DNA of 64,000 nucleotides from positions 124,001-188,000 of the forward strand of contig NZ_BONP01000005.1 of assembly GCF_016862775.1 (NCBI RefSeq), in the 5' to 3' direction. The notes under the pieces were generated by a model. The model did no database searches. It was given only the letters and a program-made list of their open reading frames with translations, and was not told the DNA's origin. Made by a program: the position numbers and the translations under genes. Positions 1 through 9,484 of the stretch are shown piece by piece (position 1 is the stretch's first letter; each line of letters starts with the position of its first letter). The DNA is from Cellulomonas phragmiteti (GTDB lineage Bacteria > Actinomycetota > Actinomycetes > Actinomycetales > Cellulomonadaceae).

Positions 1-1272
1 CTTGAGGTGGACCCAGTCCACCGTGTAGTCGCGCCGTGCGTCCTGCGCCGCCCGCACGAAGTCGCCGCGCAGCTTGGCCCGCGTCGTCTGCGGGGGGACG
101 GCCGTCGCCTCGAAGACGTCGAGGTCGGTCGTGACCCGCTCGACGAGCCCACGCGCGGCGAGCAGGTTGTACAGGCCCTCGGTGCGCGAGATGTCGTGGT
201 AGGCGAGATCGAGGCGCTGCACGCGCACGTCCGACAGCGCCAGGTCGTGCTTGGCGCGGTACCGCTCGATCATCTGGTGCTTGATGACCCAGTCGAGCTC
301 GCGCTCCACGAGCGTGAGGTCGCCGGTGCGCAGCGCGCGCAGCCCGCGCTCCCACAGGTCCAGCACCTGCTTGGTCTCGGGCGACGGCCCCACCTCGGCG
401 GTGACGAAGTCGCTGACCCGCGTGAGGTACTCCTCCTGCAGGTCGATCGCGGTCACCGTGCGGCCCGTCGCCAGCGTCACGGGCTGCTTCCCGGTCATGT
501 CGTGGCTGATCTCGCGGATCGCCCGGATCGGGTTCTCCAGCGTCATGTCCCGCATGGTCACGCCCGCCTCGATGAGGCGCAGCAGGAGATCGGTGGAGCC
601 GACCTTGAGCATCGTGGTGGTCTCGGACATCGACGAGTCGCCCACGATCACGTGCAGGCGCCGGTAGTGCTCGGCGTCCGCGTGCGGCTCGTCGCGCGTG
701 TTGATGATCGGTCGTGACCGGGTCGTCGCGCTGGAGACCGCCTCCCAGATGTGGTCGGCCCGCTGCGACAGGCAGTACACGGCGCCGCGGGGTGTGGCGA
801 GCACCTTGCCCGCACCGGTGAGGATCTGCCGCGTGATGAGGAACGGCACCAGGACGTCCGACAGCCGGGCGAAGTCCCCCTGACGGCGCACGAGGTAGTT
901 CTCGTGGCAGCCGTAGGAGTTGCCGGCCGAGTCGGTGTTGTTCTTGAACAGGTGGATGCGTCCGGGCAGGCCCTCGTGCTCGAGCCGCTGCTGGGCGTCC
1001 TCGACGAGTCCCTCGAGGATCCGCTCGCCGGCGCGGTCGTGCGTCACCAGCTGGCGCCAGTCGTCGCACTCGGCCGTCGCGTACTCGGGGTGCGACCCGA
1101 CGTCGAGGTAGAGCCGCGACCCGTTGCGCAGGAACACGTTCGACGACCGGCCCCAGGCCACGACCTTGCGGAACAGGTAGCGCGCGACCTCGTCGGCGGA
1201 CAGCCCGCGGCCGTCCTGGGCCGCGCACGTGACCCCGTACTCGGTCTCGAGACCGAAGATGCGTCTGTCCAT
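1..1272 (-). CDS. pafA: Pup-protein ligase PafA (3' end cut by window edge)
   Basis: PafA attaches the C-terminal glutamate of Pup to lysines of target proteins using ATP, marking them for the proteasome. The protein opens with [14 protein letters not shown], the carboxylate-amine ligase fold start shared by PafA and Dop. Residues 54-64 ([11 protein letters not shown]) carry the conserved catalytic Asp at about 57. It lacks the long N-terminal insertion seen in the dop product of this window, which separates ligase from deamidase. The visible part is 424 residues; the family is about 450, so only some 30 C-terminal residues lie outside. It follows prcA by 41 bp on the same strand, so it is probably the last gene of the pup-prcB-prcA-pafA transcript. 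Confidence 0.95.
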   Translation of the reverse strand, partial: MDRRIFGLETEYGVTCAAQDGRGLSADEVARYLFRKVVAWGRSSNVFLRNGSRLYLDVGSHPEYATAECDDWRQLVTHDRAGERILEGLVEDAQQRLEHEGLPGRIHLFKNNTDSAGNSYGCHENYLVRRQGDFARLSDVLVPFLITRQILTGAGKVLATPRGAVYCLSQRADHIWEAVSSATTRSRPIINTRDEPHADAEHYRRLHVIVGDSSMSETTTMLKVGSTDLLLRLIEAGVTMRDMTLENPIRAIREISHDMTGKQPVTLATGRTVTAIDLQEEYLTRVSDFVTAEVGPSPETKQVLDLWERGLRALRTGDLTLVERELDWVIKHQMIERYRAKHDLALSDVRVQRLDLAYHDISRTEGLYNLLAARGLVERVTTDLDVFEATAVPPQTTRAKLRGDFVRAAQDARRDYTVDWVHLK

Positions 1273-1313
1273 GCGTCACTCCCCGTCGATCGTCCCGCGA
1301 CCCGACCGCACCC

Positions 1314-2048
1314 TCAGGGGGCGGGTGTCGCGTCCCCGCCCGGCGGGGAGTCGTCCCCGCCGAGCACGTCCTCCAGCAGCGCTCCCGTCAGCCGCCGGAA
1401 CGCGCGCCGCGGGCGTGTGCGGTCCAGCACGGCCACCTCGAGCTGCGACGCACCCAGCGTCCGGGGCTCGCCGTCGTCCGCGGCCGACCCCAGCACCTGC
1501 ACGGCGAGCCCGAGCGCCTGCGCGAGCGTCATCCCCGGGCGCCATCCGGCACCCAGGAGCCCGGCCAGCCGCTCCGCCTGACCCCCCATGACGACCCAGC
1601 CGTGCTCGTCGGCCACCGAGCCGTCGTACGACAACCGGTAGATCTGGTCGCCCGCCGGCTCACGACCGACCTCGACGACGACCAGCTCGACCTCGAGGGG
1701 CTTGGACTCCGTGGTGAACACCGTGCCGAGGGTCTGCGCGTAGGCGTTGGCCAGGCCGCGCGCCGTGACGTCGACGCGGTCGTAGGAGTAGCCGCGCAGG
1801 TCGGCGTACCGCACACCGGCGACGCGCAGGTTCTCGAACTCGTTGTACTTGCCCACGGCGGCGAACGCGATGCGGTCGTAGATCTCGGAGATCTTGTGCA
1901 GCGCCCGCGACGGGTTCTCCGTGGCGAACGCGATGCCGTCGTCGTACTGCAGCACCACCACCGAGCGTCCGCGGGCGATGCCCTTGCGCGCGTAGTCCGC
2001 GCGGTCCTTCATCAGCTGCTCGGGTGAGACGTAGAACGGCATGCTCAT
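1314..2048 (-). CDS. prcA: 20S proteasome alpha subunit PrcA
   Basis: This non-catalytic subunit forms the outer heptameric rings of the actinobacterial 20S proteasome and gates entry. The N-terminus [20 protein letters not shown] is the characteristic gating segment, followed by the proteasome fold with the [12 protein letters not shown] and [20 protein letters not shown] stretches. Length is 244 residues, normal for the family, with an acidic, Pro-rich tail. The start at 2048 is chosen because its ATG overlaps the prcB stop in an ATGA arrangement, pointing to translational coupling; a second in-frame ATG lies two codons later. It acts with PrcB, the ARC ATPase and the Pup system encoded around it. 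Confidence 0.96.
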   Translation of the reverse strand: MSMPFYVSPEQLMKDRADYARKGIARGRSVVVLQYDDGIAFATENPSRALHKISEIYDRIAFAAVGKYNEFENLRVAGVRYADLRGYSYDRVDVTARGLANAYAQTLGTVFTTESKPLEVELVVVEVGREPAGDQIYRLSYDGSVADEHGWVVMGGQAERLAGLLGAGWRPGMTLAQALGLAVQVLGSAADDGEPRTLGASQLEVAVLDRTRPRRAFRRLTGALLEDVLGGDDSPPGGDATPAP

Positions 2049-2875
2049 CGCGCACCTCCCTCGCGGCGGGTGCTGCGCCTGCCGTTCTCCACCACGTCGA
2101 CCGCAGCGGCGAGGTCGTCGTCCGTCACCCGCAGGTAGCCCGCCTCGGTGACCGTGGCGACCACCGGCCAGATCCGCCGGGCACGGTCGGGACCGCCCGT
2201 CGCGGAGTCGTCGTCCGCTGCGTCGACGAGGGCCTCGACGGCGACCCGCACGGCGGTCGACGCGTCCAGGCCGTGCCGCCACCGCTTCTTGAGCGACCCG
2301 CGCGCGAACACCGAGCCGGAGCCGACGGCGTGGTGCTCCTGCTCCTCGTAGCGCCCGCCGGTGACGTCGTAGGAGAAGATCCGGCCCCGGCCGCGGTCGA
2401 GGTCGTACCCCGCGAACAGCGGCACCACGGCGAGCCCCTGCATCGCCATCCCGAGGTTCCCGCGGATCATCGTCGCGAGCCGGTTGGCCTTGCCGTCGAG
2501 CGACAGCAGGCTCCCCTCGATCTTCTCGTAGTGCTCGAGCTCGAGCTGGAAGAGCCGGACGAGCTCGATGGCCAGCCCGGCGGTCCCGGCGATCCCGACG
2601 GCGGAGAACTCGTCGGCCGGGAACACCTTCTCGATGTGCCGGCTCGCGATCATCGAGCCCATGGTCGCGCGGCGGTCGCCCGCCATGACGATCCCGCCGT
2701 CGAACGTCAGCGCGACGATGGTCGTCCCGTGCGGTGCCTGCAGGTCGCCGCCGGGCAGCGCCCGGTGCCCGGGCAGGAGGTCAGGGGCGTAGCCCGCGAG
2801 GAAGTCGACGAACGACGAGGAGCCGGGCGTCGTGAACGCGTGCGGGAGCCGGCCGGACGAGTCGTGCAGGGTCAT
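2045..2875 (-). CDS. prcB: 20S proteasome beta subunit PrcB
   Basis: This is the catalytic subunit of the 20S core, an N-terminal-nucleophile threonine hydrolase. It is 276 residues long and begins with a propeptide of about 50 residues. The junction PHG|TTIVAL places the catalytic Thr at residue 51 after autocleavage. Downstream are the conserved GDRRATMG segment with the lysine/aspartate region and the GTAGLAIEL and GSGSVFARG stretches. It starts 6 bp after the pup stop and overlaps prcA by 4 bp, so pup, prcB and prcA should be translated from one message with near-equal stoichiometry. Confidence 0.97.
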   Translation of the reverse strand: MTLHDSSGRLPHAFTTPGSSSFVDFLAGYAPDLLPGHRALPGGDLQAPHGTTIVALTFDGGIVMAGDRRATMGSMIASRHIEKVFPADEFSAVGIAGTAGLAIELVRLFQLELEHYEKIEGSLLSLDGKANRLATMIRGNLGMAMQGLAVVPLFAGYDLDRGRGRIFSYDVTGGRYEEQEHHAVGSGSVFARGSLKKRWRHGLDASTAVRVAVEALVDAADDDSATGGPDRARRIWPVVATVTEAGYLRVTDDDLAAAVDVVENGRRSTRREGGAR

Positions 2876-2881
2876 CGGCGC

Positions 2882-3076
2882 TCACTGCCCGCCCTTCTGG
2901 ACGAACCCGCGGACGAACTGCTCGGCGTTCTGCTCCAGGACGTCGTCGATCTCCTCGAGGAGCGCGTCGACCTCCGCGTCACGGGCCTGCGCGCTCGGCG
3001 CGGCGGGCGCCGGCGTGCCCGGCTCGTCCCCCGGCTCGTCGTCGTGACGGCGCCTGACGTGTTCCTGCCCAGCCAT
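2882..3076 (-). CDS. pup: Prokaryotic ubiquitin-like protein Pup
   Basis: Pup is the small, largely disordered tag that is joined to substrate lysines and bound by ARC/Mpa. The protein is 64 residues, MAGQEHVRRRHDD... at the start and ...VRGFVQKGGQ at the end. The terminal GGQ means the last residue must be deamidated to Glu by Dop before PafA can use it. The coiled-coil-forming segment (AEVDALLEEIDDVLEQNAEQ, about residues 34-53) is the ARC-binding region. The ATG at 3076 is preferred over an upstream in-frame start because a GGAGGT ribosome site sits seven bases before it. It is the first gene of the proteasome operon. Confidence 0.97.
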   Translation of the reverse strand: MAGQEHVRRRHDDEPGDEPGTPAPAAPSAQARDAEVDALLEEIDDVLEQNAEQFVRGFVQKGGQ

Positions 3077-3120
3077 GGTGACCTCCGTCCTGCGGTCACG
3101 TCCCGCGTGCCCGCGTGCCC

Positions 3121-3126
3121 ACCCTA
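3121..3126 (-). promoter_or_regulatory. Candidate -10 element for the pup-prcB-prcA-pafA operon
   Basis: On the minus strand the hexamer TAGGGT lies about 45 bp upstream of the pup ATG, giving a leader of roughly 38 nt that includes the GGAGGT ribosome site. No clear -35 match is seen. The rest of the 192-bp gap to the divergent membrane-protein gene shows nothing else recognisable. Confidence 0.4.
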
Positions 3127-3268
3127 GGCCCAAGACCGCTCGCACGGGCCCGTGGAGGTCACCACGCGGGCACCGGGCCGTGGCCCGCGCGCCGGGCGTA
3201 CCGGGGCGCGCAGGAGATCACCTGTGGACGACCACCGCGCACGCTCCCTGGCCTGGCACGATGCGCCC

Positions 3269-6200
3269 ATGCCCGACCTCCCGGACACCCTGTACACCCG
3301 CACGCTGCGCGCGCTGCAGGACGTGACCGCGTGCCCCGCGTGCACGGCGACGCTGCGCGCCGGGCGCTGCGGTGCCTGCGGGCTGGACGTGTCAGGCCCC
3401 GACGGGGTGCTCGTGTGGCAGGACAGCCAGGCCGTCGTCCGCGCGCTCACCACCCGCCAGCAGCGGGTCGCGGCGATGCGCGCGGCGCAGGCCCGGCAGG
3501 GAACCGGGACCGTGCCGACGCGGCCGCCCGCGGCGGCACGCCCGGCAACCGCGGCCGGCCCGCCGCCGACCCCTCCCCGCCGGCCGACGGGGACGACCAC
3601 GCCGCCGCCGAGCACTCCCCCGGCGTCGCGCACGCTCCCGGTGGCGCCCCCCGCCGCACCCGGGTCGGCCGCACCCGGGTCGGCTGTGCCCGCCGCCGGC
3701 GCTCCGGCGCGACGACCCTGGCGGGTGCAGACCGTCCTGCAGGTCGTCGGTGCGGCGCTGCTCGTGGCCGCCAGCGTGACGTTCCTCGTCTTCGCGTGGG
3801 ACGTCATGGGCCTGCGCGCCCGCGCGGCCGTCGTCGGGGTCGGCACGCTCGTGGTCTTCGCGCTCGCCTCCTGGATGCGCGCACGACGGCTGCCGCAGGG
3901 CGCCGAGGCGGTCGGCACGGTCGCCGTCGTGCTGCTCCTGCTCGACGCCTGGGCGCTGCGGGCGACCGGCGTCGTCGTACAGGGTGACGGCACCGGGCAG
4001 GCGGGCGTGTCGGCCCTCGTGTGCGCCGGCCTGCTCACCGTCTGGGGCGTGCGGTCGCGGCTGCGCGTGGGCACGGTCGCCGCGGCGGCGCTGGTGCCGC
4101 TGGCGCCGCTCGCGTGGGTGCCGGCCGCGCCGGACGCCGCCGGGGTGGGCGCCCTGCTCCTCGTCTCCGGCGTGCTGGCGGCCGCTCGCGCCGTGCCTCC
4201 CTTCGCGCACGGACGGGCCGAGCGCGCCGTCCTGCGGGTCGCGGCGGCGCTCGCGCTGGGAGCGGCCGCGCTCACCGCGTCGGCCGCCACGGTCGCGCGC
4301 CTGGGCACCGACCCCTGGGAGCACCTCGCGCTGCTCACGGCGCTCGTCGCGGTGCTGGTCCTGCAGGTCGCCGTGGAGGCGCGCACGGTGGACCTGGGCA
4401 GCCGCGCGCGGCCGCCGTGGACGTCCCCGGGTGCGACGGCGATGCGCACGGCGTGGGCCGCTGCCGTCGGCGTGACGACGGCGCTGACGGCCGCAGGTGC
4501 GGTGGCGGCACTCGCGGCGCCCTCCGCGGACCAGCTGACGACGTCGCAGGCCGCCGTCGTCGGGGCGTGCCTCGCCGCCGTGGGCCTGCTGCTCGTGCCG
4601 CGCGCGCACGACGGGGACCCGGACGTGCGGGTCGCCGCACGGGCCGGCCTCCTCGTCGCCGCCGCGGCGGCCACCTGGGCGGCGCTGGTGCTCACCGTGG
4701 CGACGGTCGCGCGGCTCTTGCCGGACCCGTCCCGCGCTCCCGCCGTGGACGCCGGTACCGCCGCCGCGGGTGCGCTCCTCGTCGCGGGAGCGCTCGCCGT
4801 GCTCGCCGCGCGCCGCGCCGACGGCCGGCCCGCACGCGCCGCGGCCCTCGGGTGGCGGGCCGCTGCGGTGCTCGTCGCCGTCACCGCTCCCGTCCTCGTC
4901 GCAGCCGGACCGGTCGGCGCGCTCGTCCTGGTCGGCGGCGAGGCGGTCGTCGCGGGTGCGTTCGTCGCCGCGGCACGCGGCCGGCTGGGTCCCGTCGCGG
5001 CACGCACGGGGGCCGTCGTCGCGACGGTCCTCGCCGTGCTCGGCGCCGCACCGCACCCGGGGTGGACGGCGGCCGCGCTCCTGCTCGGGGCCGCGCTCGC
5101 GGTGCACGCCCGCTCCTGGTCGACCTCGGCGAGGTCGGCGCCCTCCTCCACGCTCGCCGCGGCGGCGCTCGTCCTGGCGGCCGGTGCCACGGGTGGCGCG
5201 ACCTTCGAGCTGCCCAGCTCGGGCGCGCTGGGGCTGACCCTGGCGCCCGTCGCGGCGGCGCTCCTGGTCCGGGCCCGGGTCGTCGGCGCCCGCCGCGCCG
5301 GTGCGGCCGAGCGTGACGCCGCCCTCGGCGGTCTCGCTGTCGCCCTGGGCATCGCGTGGCCGGCGGCCGCTGCTGCGCTGGACACCGCCGCACGCCTCGG
5401 CGACCCGTCCCCCGCTCCCCTCGTGCACGCCGCACCGCTCGTCGTGGCCGCCACGGCGCTCTCGCTGGTGGTGGTGCTCCTGCGCGCGGGACGGACGTGG
5501 GGAGCCGCGCACGTCGCGTCCGGTGCAAGCGCGGCAGCGCCCGTCGGCGGGTTCACCGTCGCGACGCTGCACGCCGTCGCCGGGATGCCCGACCACGCCG
5601 CGAGCGCGGTGCTGATCACCGTGCTCGGCGTCGTGTCCCTGGTGACGGCGCCGCTGCTGCGTCCCACCGGCGGTGCGCTCGCCCGGCACTGCGCCGAGGT
5701 CGCCGGCGTCGTGGTCGTGGCTGCCGGCGTCGCCGTCGGCGCCGGTGCGGGCCCCGGGCCGGTCGCCGTGGTCCTGCTGGTCGCCGCGGTCGGGGCGGGC
5801 GCCTGGGCGCTCACCCCGGGGCGGCACCACGCGTGGTGGGTCGCCCTGGCCCTCGGCACGTCCTCGTGGTGGGTCCTGCTGGTGGCGCAGGAGGCGACGG
5901 TCGTGGAGCCCTACACGCTGCCGCCGGCGCTCGCGGTCGCAGCGGTGGGTGCGTGGCGCGTCGCGCGCCGCCGCGCAGGTGCGGCGACGCTGCTCGTCGC
6001 CGGACTCACCCTGGCGACCGTCCCCACCGCGGTCCTGCCCGCCGTGCTGGAGCTGGGACCGCGCTGGGTGGACCGCGGCCTGCTCACCGCGGGCTCGAGC
6101 GTCGCGGTCGTCGTGGCGGCCCTGCTGCTCCGACGCCGGCGCCCGGCCGCGGCCGACCTGCTCGCCGGGCTCGGTGCCCTGCTGGTGCTCGCCGGTCCGC

Positions 6201-7771
6201 TCCAGCGGGCCCTCACGCTCGCGGTCACGCCCGGCGCGGTGCCCACGGGGCCGCTGCTGCCCGACGGCACCGGCCTCGTCGAGATGTGGTCCTGGCCCGC
6301 CGCCGTGGCCTGGGGAGCGTGCGCGCTGGTGGTGCGCACACCGCGCGCGCGCACGGTGCTCGACCGTGCGGCCCCGTGGGCCCTGCTCGCCGCGACGGCC
6401 GGCCCGACGCTCCTGGCGGTCGTCGTGGCCCCGGGCGCGGCGTCGGCACCCGTGCGGGCAGGAGCCGCAGGGATCGTCGCGACCGCGCTGGCCCTGGCGG
6501 GGGCCGCGACGGGCCGCCGCGTCCGCCCGCCCGGGGCGCGCACCGTGCCCGGCGGGCCGCGCACGGGTGTCGCGCTCACCGGCCCCGGGCTGGTGCTGGC
6601 GGGTGCCGCGGCCGCGAGCACCACGGCGGTCGTCCTCTGGCACGCACCGCTCACCGTGCTCGGTCCCGTCCACGACCTGCCGGCCCTGGTCGCGGGCCTC
6701 GTCGCCCTCGCGGCGGTCGCGCTCACCGCGCGACGCGACGACGTCCCGCTGGTGTGGGTGGTCGCCGGGGCGCTCGCGCTCGCGCCCTCGCTCCTGGCGC
6801 GGTCCACCGACCTGCGTCTCGTGCTGTGGGGCCTGACCGCAGCGGTGCTCCTCGGTCTGGCGGCGGTCGCGCACCGGACGGCCGCCGTCCCCCGGCCCGA
6901 CGGGTCGTCCCCGAGGTCCCGCCCTGACCGGGTCGCCGCCGCGGACGTCCCCCGCGTCCTGACCGCTGCGGCGCTGGCGGTCGCCGTGGCCGGACCGTGG
7001 GCGTCCGCCGTGGGGTCCGCGCTGAGCGCGGGCACCCCGTCGCCCGTGCGTGTCGAGCTCGTCGCGGTCCTGACCTGGCTCGTGGCGCTGCGTCATGCGC
7101 GGACCTGGCGGCCCGGCCCCGTCGGGGCGGCGTCGCTCACCGTGCTCGTCGCGATCCTGGCCGTCCCCCTCACGCTCGCCGTCGACGCCTCGGTGCTCGG
7201 CACGGCGCGCGGCGCGCTCGTGCTCGCGGGCGGCACCGCGCTCGCGTGGCGGCTCGCGGGCCGCACGGGCACCGCCCTGGGGCTGGGCACGGCGACGCTC
7301 GCGACCGCGGCTCTCGCGCTGCGCGGCGGCCCCGAGCCGCCGGACGTGCCGTGGACGGTGCTGGGGCTCGTCGCGCTCGTGCTCGGTGTGCGTCGCATGC
7401 TCCAGGGGGCCGACCGGACGTCGTGGCGGACGCTCGGACCTCCACTGGCCCTGACCCTCGGCGCACCGTTCGCCATGCTCGTCGTGGACCCCGCGGGCTG
7501 GCGCGTGGTGACGCTGCTGGCGCTGGGCGTCGCTGCCGTCGTCGTGGGCGCGGTCCGCCGCTGGCAGGCTCCCTTCCTGCTCGGCGCGGCGGGGGTCCTG
7601 GCGACGCTCGTCGTGGTGCTCAGCCCCGTCGCGGCCGACGCGCTCGCCGCGGTCGACGGCTGGGTGCTGCTCGCGGTGGGAGGTGCGCTCGTGCTCGGCC
7701 TGGGCGTGACCTACGAACGCCGCGTCCAGCAGGCGCGCGAGGCGGTGCGGTTCGTCGGCGAGATGCGCTGA
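3269..7771 (+). CDS. Giant polytopic membrane protein with N-terminal zinc ribbon (SCO7613 C-terminal-domain type)
   Basis: The product is 1500 residues. Near the N-terminus a CPAC...CGAC pair of Cys-x2-Cys knuckles about ten residues apart forms a probable zinc ribbon. A Pro/Ala/Thr-rich linker follows to about residue 145. From there to the end the chain is almost continuous hydrophobic helices of Ala/Val/Leu, several dozen membrane spans, separated by short Arg-containing loops. Actinobacteria have proteins of this shape, annotated only as SCO7613 C-terminal domain membrane proteins; I know no assigned function. The ATG at 3269 follows a CACGAT -10-like hexamer by six bases, suggesting leaderless initiation. 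It sits between pup and dop, opposite in strand to both, and converges on dop with a 15-bp gap. Confidence 0.8.
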   Translation: MPDLPDTLYTRTLRALQDVTACPACTATLRAGRCGACGLDVSGPDGVLVWQDSQAVVRALTTRQQRVAAMRAAQARQGTGTVPTRPPAAARPATAAGPPPTPPRRPTGTTTPPPSTPPASRTLPVAPPAAPGSAAPGSAVPAAGAPARRPWRVQTVLQVVGAALLVAASVTFLVFAWDVMGLRARAAVVGVGTLVVFALASWMRARRLPQGAEAVGTVAVVLLLLDAWALRATGVVVQGDGTGQAGVSALVCAGLLTVWGVRSRLRVGTVAAAALVPLAPLAWVPAAPDAAGVGALLLVSGVLAAARAVPPFAHGRAERAVLRVAAALALGAAALTASAATVARLGTDPWEHLALLTALVAVLVLQVAVEARTVDLGSRARPPWTSPGATAMRTAWAAAVGVTTALTAAGAVAALAAPSADQLTTSQAAVVGACLAAVGLLLVPRAHDGDPDVRVAARAGLLVAAAAATWAALVLTVATVARLLPDPSRAPAVDAGTAAAGALLVAGALAVLAARRADGRPARAAALGWRAAAVLVAVTAPVLVAAGPVGALVLVGGEAVVAGAFVAAARGRLGPVAARTGAVVATVLAVLGAAPHPGWTAAALLLGAALAVHARSWSTSARSAPSSTLAAAALVLAAGATGGATFELPSSGALGLTLAPVAAALLVRARVVGARRAGAAERDAALGGLAVALGIAWPAAAAALDTAARLGDPSPAPLVHAAPLVVAATALSLVVVLLRAGRTWGAAHVASGASAAAPVGGFTVATLHAVAGMPDHAASAVLITVLGVVSLVTAPLLRPTGGALARHCAEVAGVVVVAAGVAVGAGAGPGPVAVVLLVAAVGAGAWALTPGRHHAWWVALALGTSSWWVLLVAQEATVVEPYTLPPALAVAAVGAWRVARRRAGAATLLVAGLTLATVPTAVLPAVLELGPRWVDRGLLTAGSSVAVVVAALLLRRRRPAAADLLAGLGALLVLAGPLQRALTLAVTPGAVPTGPLLPDGTGLVEMWSWPAAVAWGACALVVRTPRARTVLDRAAPWALLAATAGPTLLAVVVAPGAASAPVRAGAAGIVATALALAGAATGRRVRPPGARTVPGGPRTGVALTGPGLVLAGAAAASTTAVVLWHAPLTVLGPVHDLPALVAGLVALAAVALTARRDDVPLVWVVAGALALAPSLLARSTDLRLVLWGLTAAVLLGLAAVAHRTAAVPRPDGSSPRSRPDRVAAADVPRVLTAAALAVAVAGPWASAVGSALSAGTPSPVRVELVAVLTWLVALRHARTWRPGPVGAASLTVLVAILAVPLTLAVDASVLGTARGALVLAGGTALAWRLAGRTGTALGLGTATLATAALALRGGPEPPDVPWTVLGLVALVLGVRRMLQGADRTSWRTLGPPLALTLGAPFAMLVVDPAGWRVVTLLALGVAAVVVGAVRRWQAPFLLGAAGVLATLVVVLSPVAADALAAVDGWVLLAVGGALVLGLGVTYERRVQQAREAVRFVGEMR

Positions 7772-7786
7772 CGGGGCCGCCGGTGG

Positions 7787-9394
7787 TCACCCGCCGAGGG
7801 CCGCCAGCAGGGAACGTGCGTCGGGGCTGCGGTCCAGCAGCTCGCCGACGTGCGCCCGCGTGCCGCGCAGGGGGTCGCGCATCGGCACACGCTGCAGCGT
7901 CTGGGCACCGGGGACGTCGAACACCACGGAGTCCCAGCTCGCCGCGGAGATGTGGCCCCCGTAGCGGGCGACGGCCTCCCCGCGGAAGTACGCGCGCGTG
8001 TCGTGCGGCGGGTGCACGACCGCGTCCTCGACCTGCTCCGGGGTCACGAGGAGCTCGACGGCGCCGGCGGCGACGAGGCGGTGGTAGAGCCCGCGCTCGG
8101 GTCGCACGTCGGACCACTGCAGGTCGACGGCCGCCAGGCGGGGGTGGTCCCACGCGAGGTGGTCGCGTCGTCGCATGCCGTCGAGCAGCCGCAGCTTCGC
8201 GAGCCACTCGACCTCCCGGGCGCACGACGCGGGTTCGTCGGCCAGGCGCCCGAGCAGGGACTCCCAGCGCGCCAGCACGTCGAGCGTCTGCTCGTCCGGA
8301 GCACCACCGGCCGCGTCCAGGGCCCCGCGGACCGCCGCCAGGTACTCGGCCTGGACCTCCAGGGCCGTGAGCCGGCGCCCGTCGGCCAGCTCCAGCCGCT
8401 CCGTGAGCGCGAGGTCGTGGCTCACACGGTGCACGGACTGGACGGGGTCCCGCAGCGCCAGCCGGTCCACCGCCTGCAGCACCCGGCGCGCCGCCCCGCC
8501 GGCCTCCCCCTGCTCGATCAGCCACAGGACGAGCGAGGTGGTCCCGAGCCGCAGGTAGGTGGCGACCTCGAGCATCGTGGCGTCGCCGATGATGACGTGG
8601 AGGCGGCGCCAGCGCGCCGGGTCGGCGTGCGGCTCGTCGCGGGTGTTGACGATGGGACGGCGCAGCGTCGTCTCCAGGCCGACCTCCGCCTCGATGTAGT
8701 CCGCGCGCTGCGAGAGCTGGAACCCCGGGTGCTCACCGCGCTGGCCCAGGCCGACGCGCCCGGCACCGGTGAAGACCTGCCGGGTCACGAGGAAGGGCGT
8801 CAGCCGGGCGACCAGGTCACCGAACGGGACCGCACGGTCGACGAGGTAGTTCTCGTGCGTGCCGTAGGTCGCCCCCTTGCCGTCGACGTTGTTCTTGTAC
8901 AGGGTCACGTCGGGCAGGGCGGGGTTCGCCGCGAGCCGACGCACCGAGTCGAGCATCACGAGCTCCCCCGCGCGGTCCCACCGCACCGCGTCCAGGGGCG
9001 AGGTGACCTCGGGGGACGAGTACTCCGGGTGGGCGTGGTCGACGTACAGCCGCGCGCCGTTGGTGAGGATGACGTTCGCCGCGCCCGGGTCCTCGTACTC
9101 CTCGACCTCCGACCGCGGCATCTCCTGCGGGCCGTCGCCCGACGGTGCGGGCACGGTCGGCGAGTCCGTGAGCAACGACGGGTGGGCGGCCGCACGCTGC
9201 AGGTGGAACCCCCGGGCGTCGTGCAGCGGGTCCTCGTCGTCGTAGTCCCACCGGGCGCGGGCACGCCCGGACTCGCGCGCCGCCGCGTGCACCGCGACCA
9301 CGTGGCTGGACAGCAGCATCGGGTTCGCCAGCGGACGCCCCGGCTGCAGGACGCCGTACTCCGTCTCGAGCCCCATCACACGCCGCACCGTCAC
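7787..9394 (-). CDS. dop: Pup deamidase/depupylase Dop
   Basis: Dop converts the C-terminal Gln of Pup to Glu and also removes Pup from conjugates. It shares the PafA fold, with MGLETEYGV at the start and RLYVDHAHPEYSS around residues 115-127 carrying the catalytic Asp at about 119. Residues 40-75 form the extra loop typical of Dop and absent from PafA. The Pup made here ends in Gln, so Dop is required for pupylation. I place the start at the GTG at 9394 because a minus-strand TAGGGT lies exactly seven bases upstream, a leaderless arrangement; an in-frame GTG at 9403 would overlap that hexamer. Length from this start is 535 residues. Confidence 0.94.
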   Translation of the reverse strand: MTVRRVMGLETEYGVLQPGRPLANPMLLSSHVVAVHAAARESGRARARWDYDDEDPLHDARGFHLQRAAAHPSLLTDSPTVPAPSGDGPQEMPRSEVEEYEDPGAANVILTNGARLYVDHAHPEYSSPEVTSPLDAVRWDRAGELVMLDSVRRLAANPALPDVTLYKNNVDGKGATYGTHENYLVDRAVPFGDLVARLTPFLVTRQVFTGAGRVGLGQRGEHPGFQLSQRADYIEAEVGLETTLRRPIVNTRDEPHADPARWRRLHVIIGDATMLEVATYLRLGTTSLVLWLIEQGEAGGAARRVLQAVDRLALRDPVQSVHRVSHDLALTERLELADGRRLTALEVQAEYLAAVRGALDAAGGAPDEQTLDVLARWESLLGRLADEPASCAREVEWLAKLRLLDGMRRRDHLAWDHPRLAAVDLQWSDVRPERGLYHRLVAAGAVELLVTPEQVEDAVVHPPHDTRAYFRGEAVARYGGHISAASWDSVVFDVPGAQTLQRVPMRDPLRGTRAHVGELLDRSPDARSLLAALGG

Positions 9395-9484
9395 GCCGAC
9401 CACCCTAGGTGCCGCGCCGCCGACGGGCGGTGGGCGTTCACGTGCCAGGACGTGGACGGTCGGTGCGCACGACGACGCGCCAGG

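Noticed and set aside
3392..7096. Long open frame of 1234 codons on the minus strand
   Set aside because: It mirrors the giant membrane-protein gene. The translation is low-complexity Arg/Gly/Asp typical of antisense frames in GC-rich DNA, with no recognisable domain.
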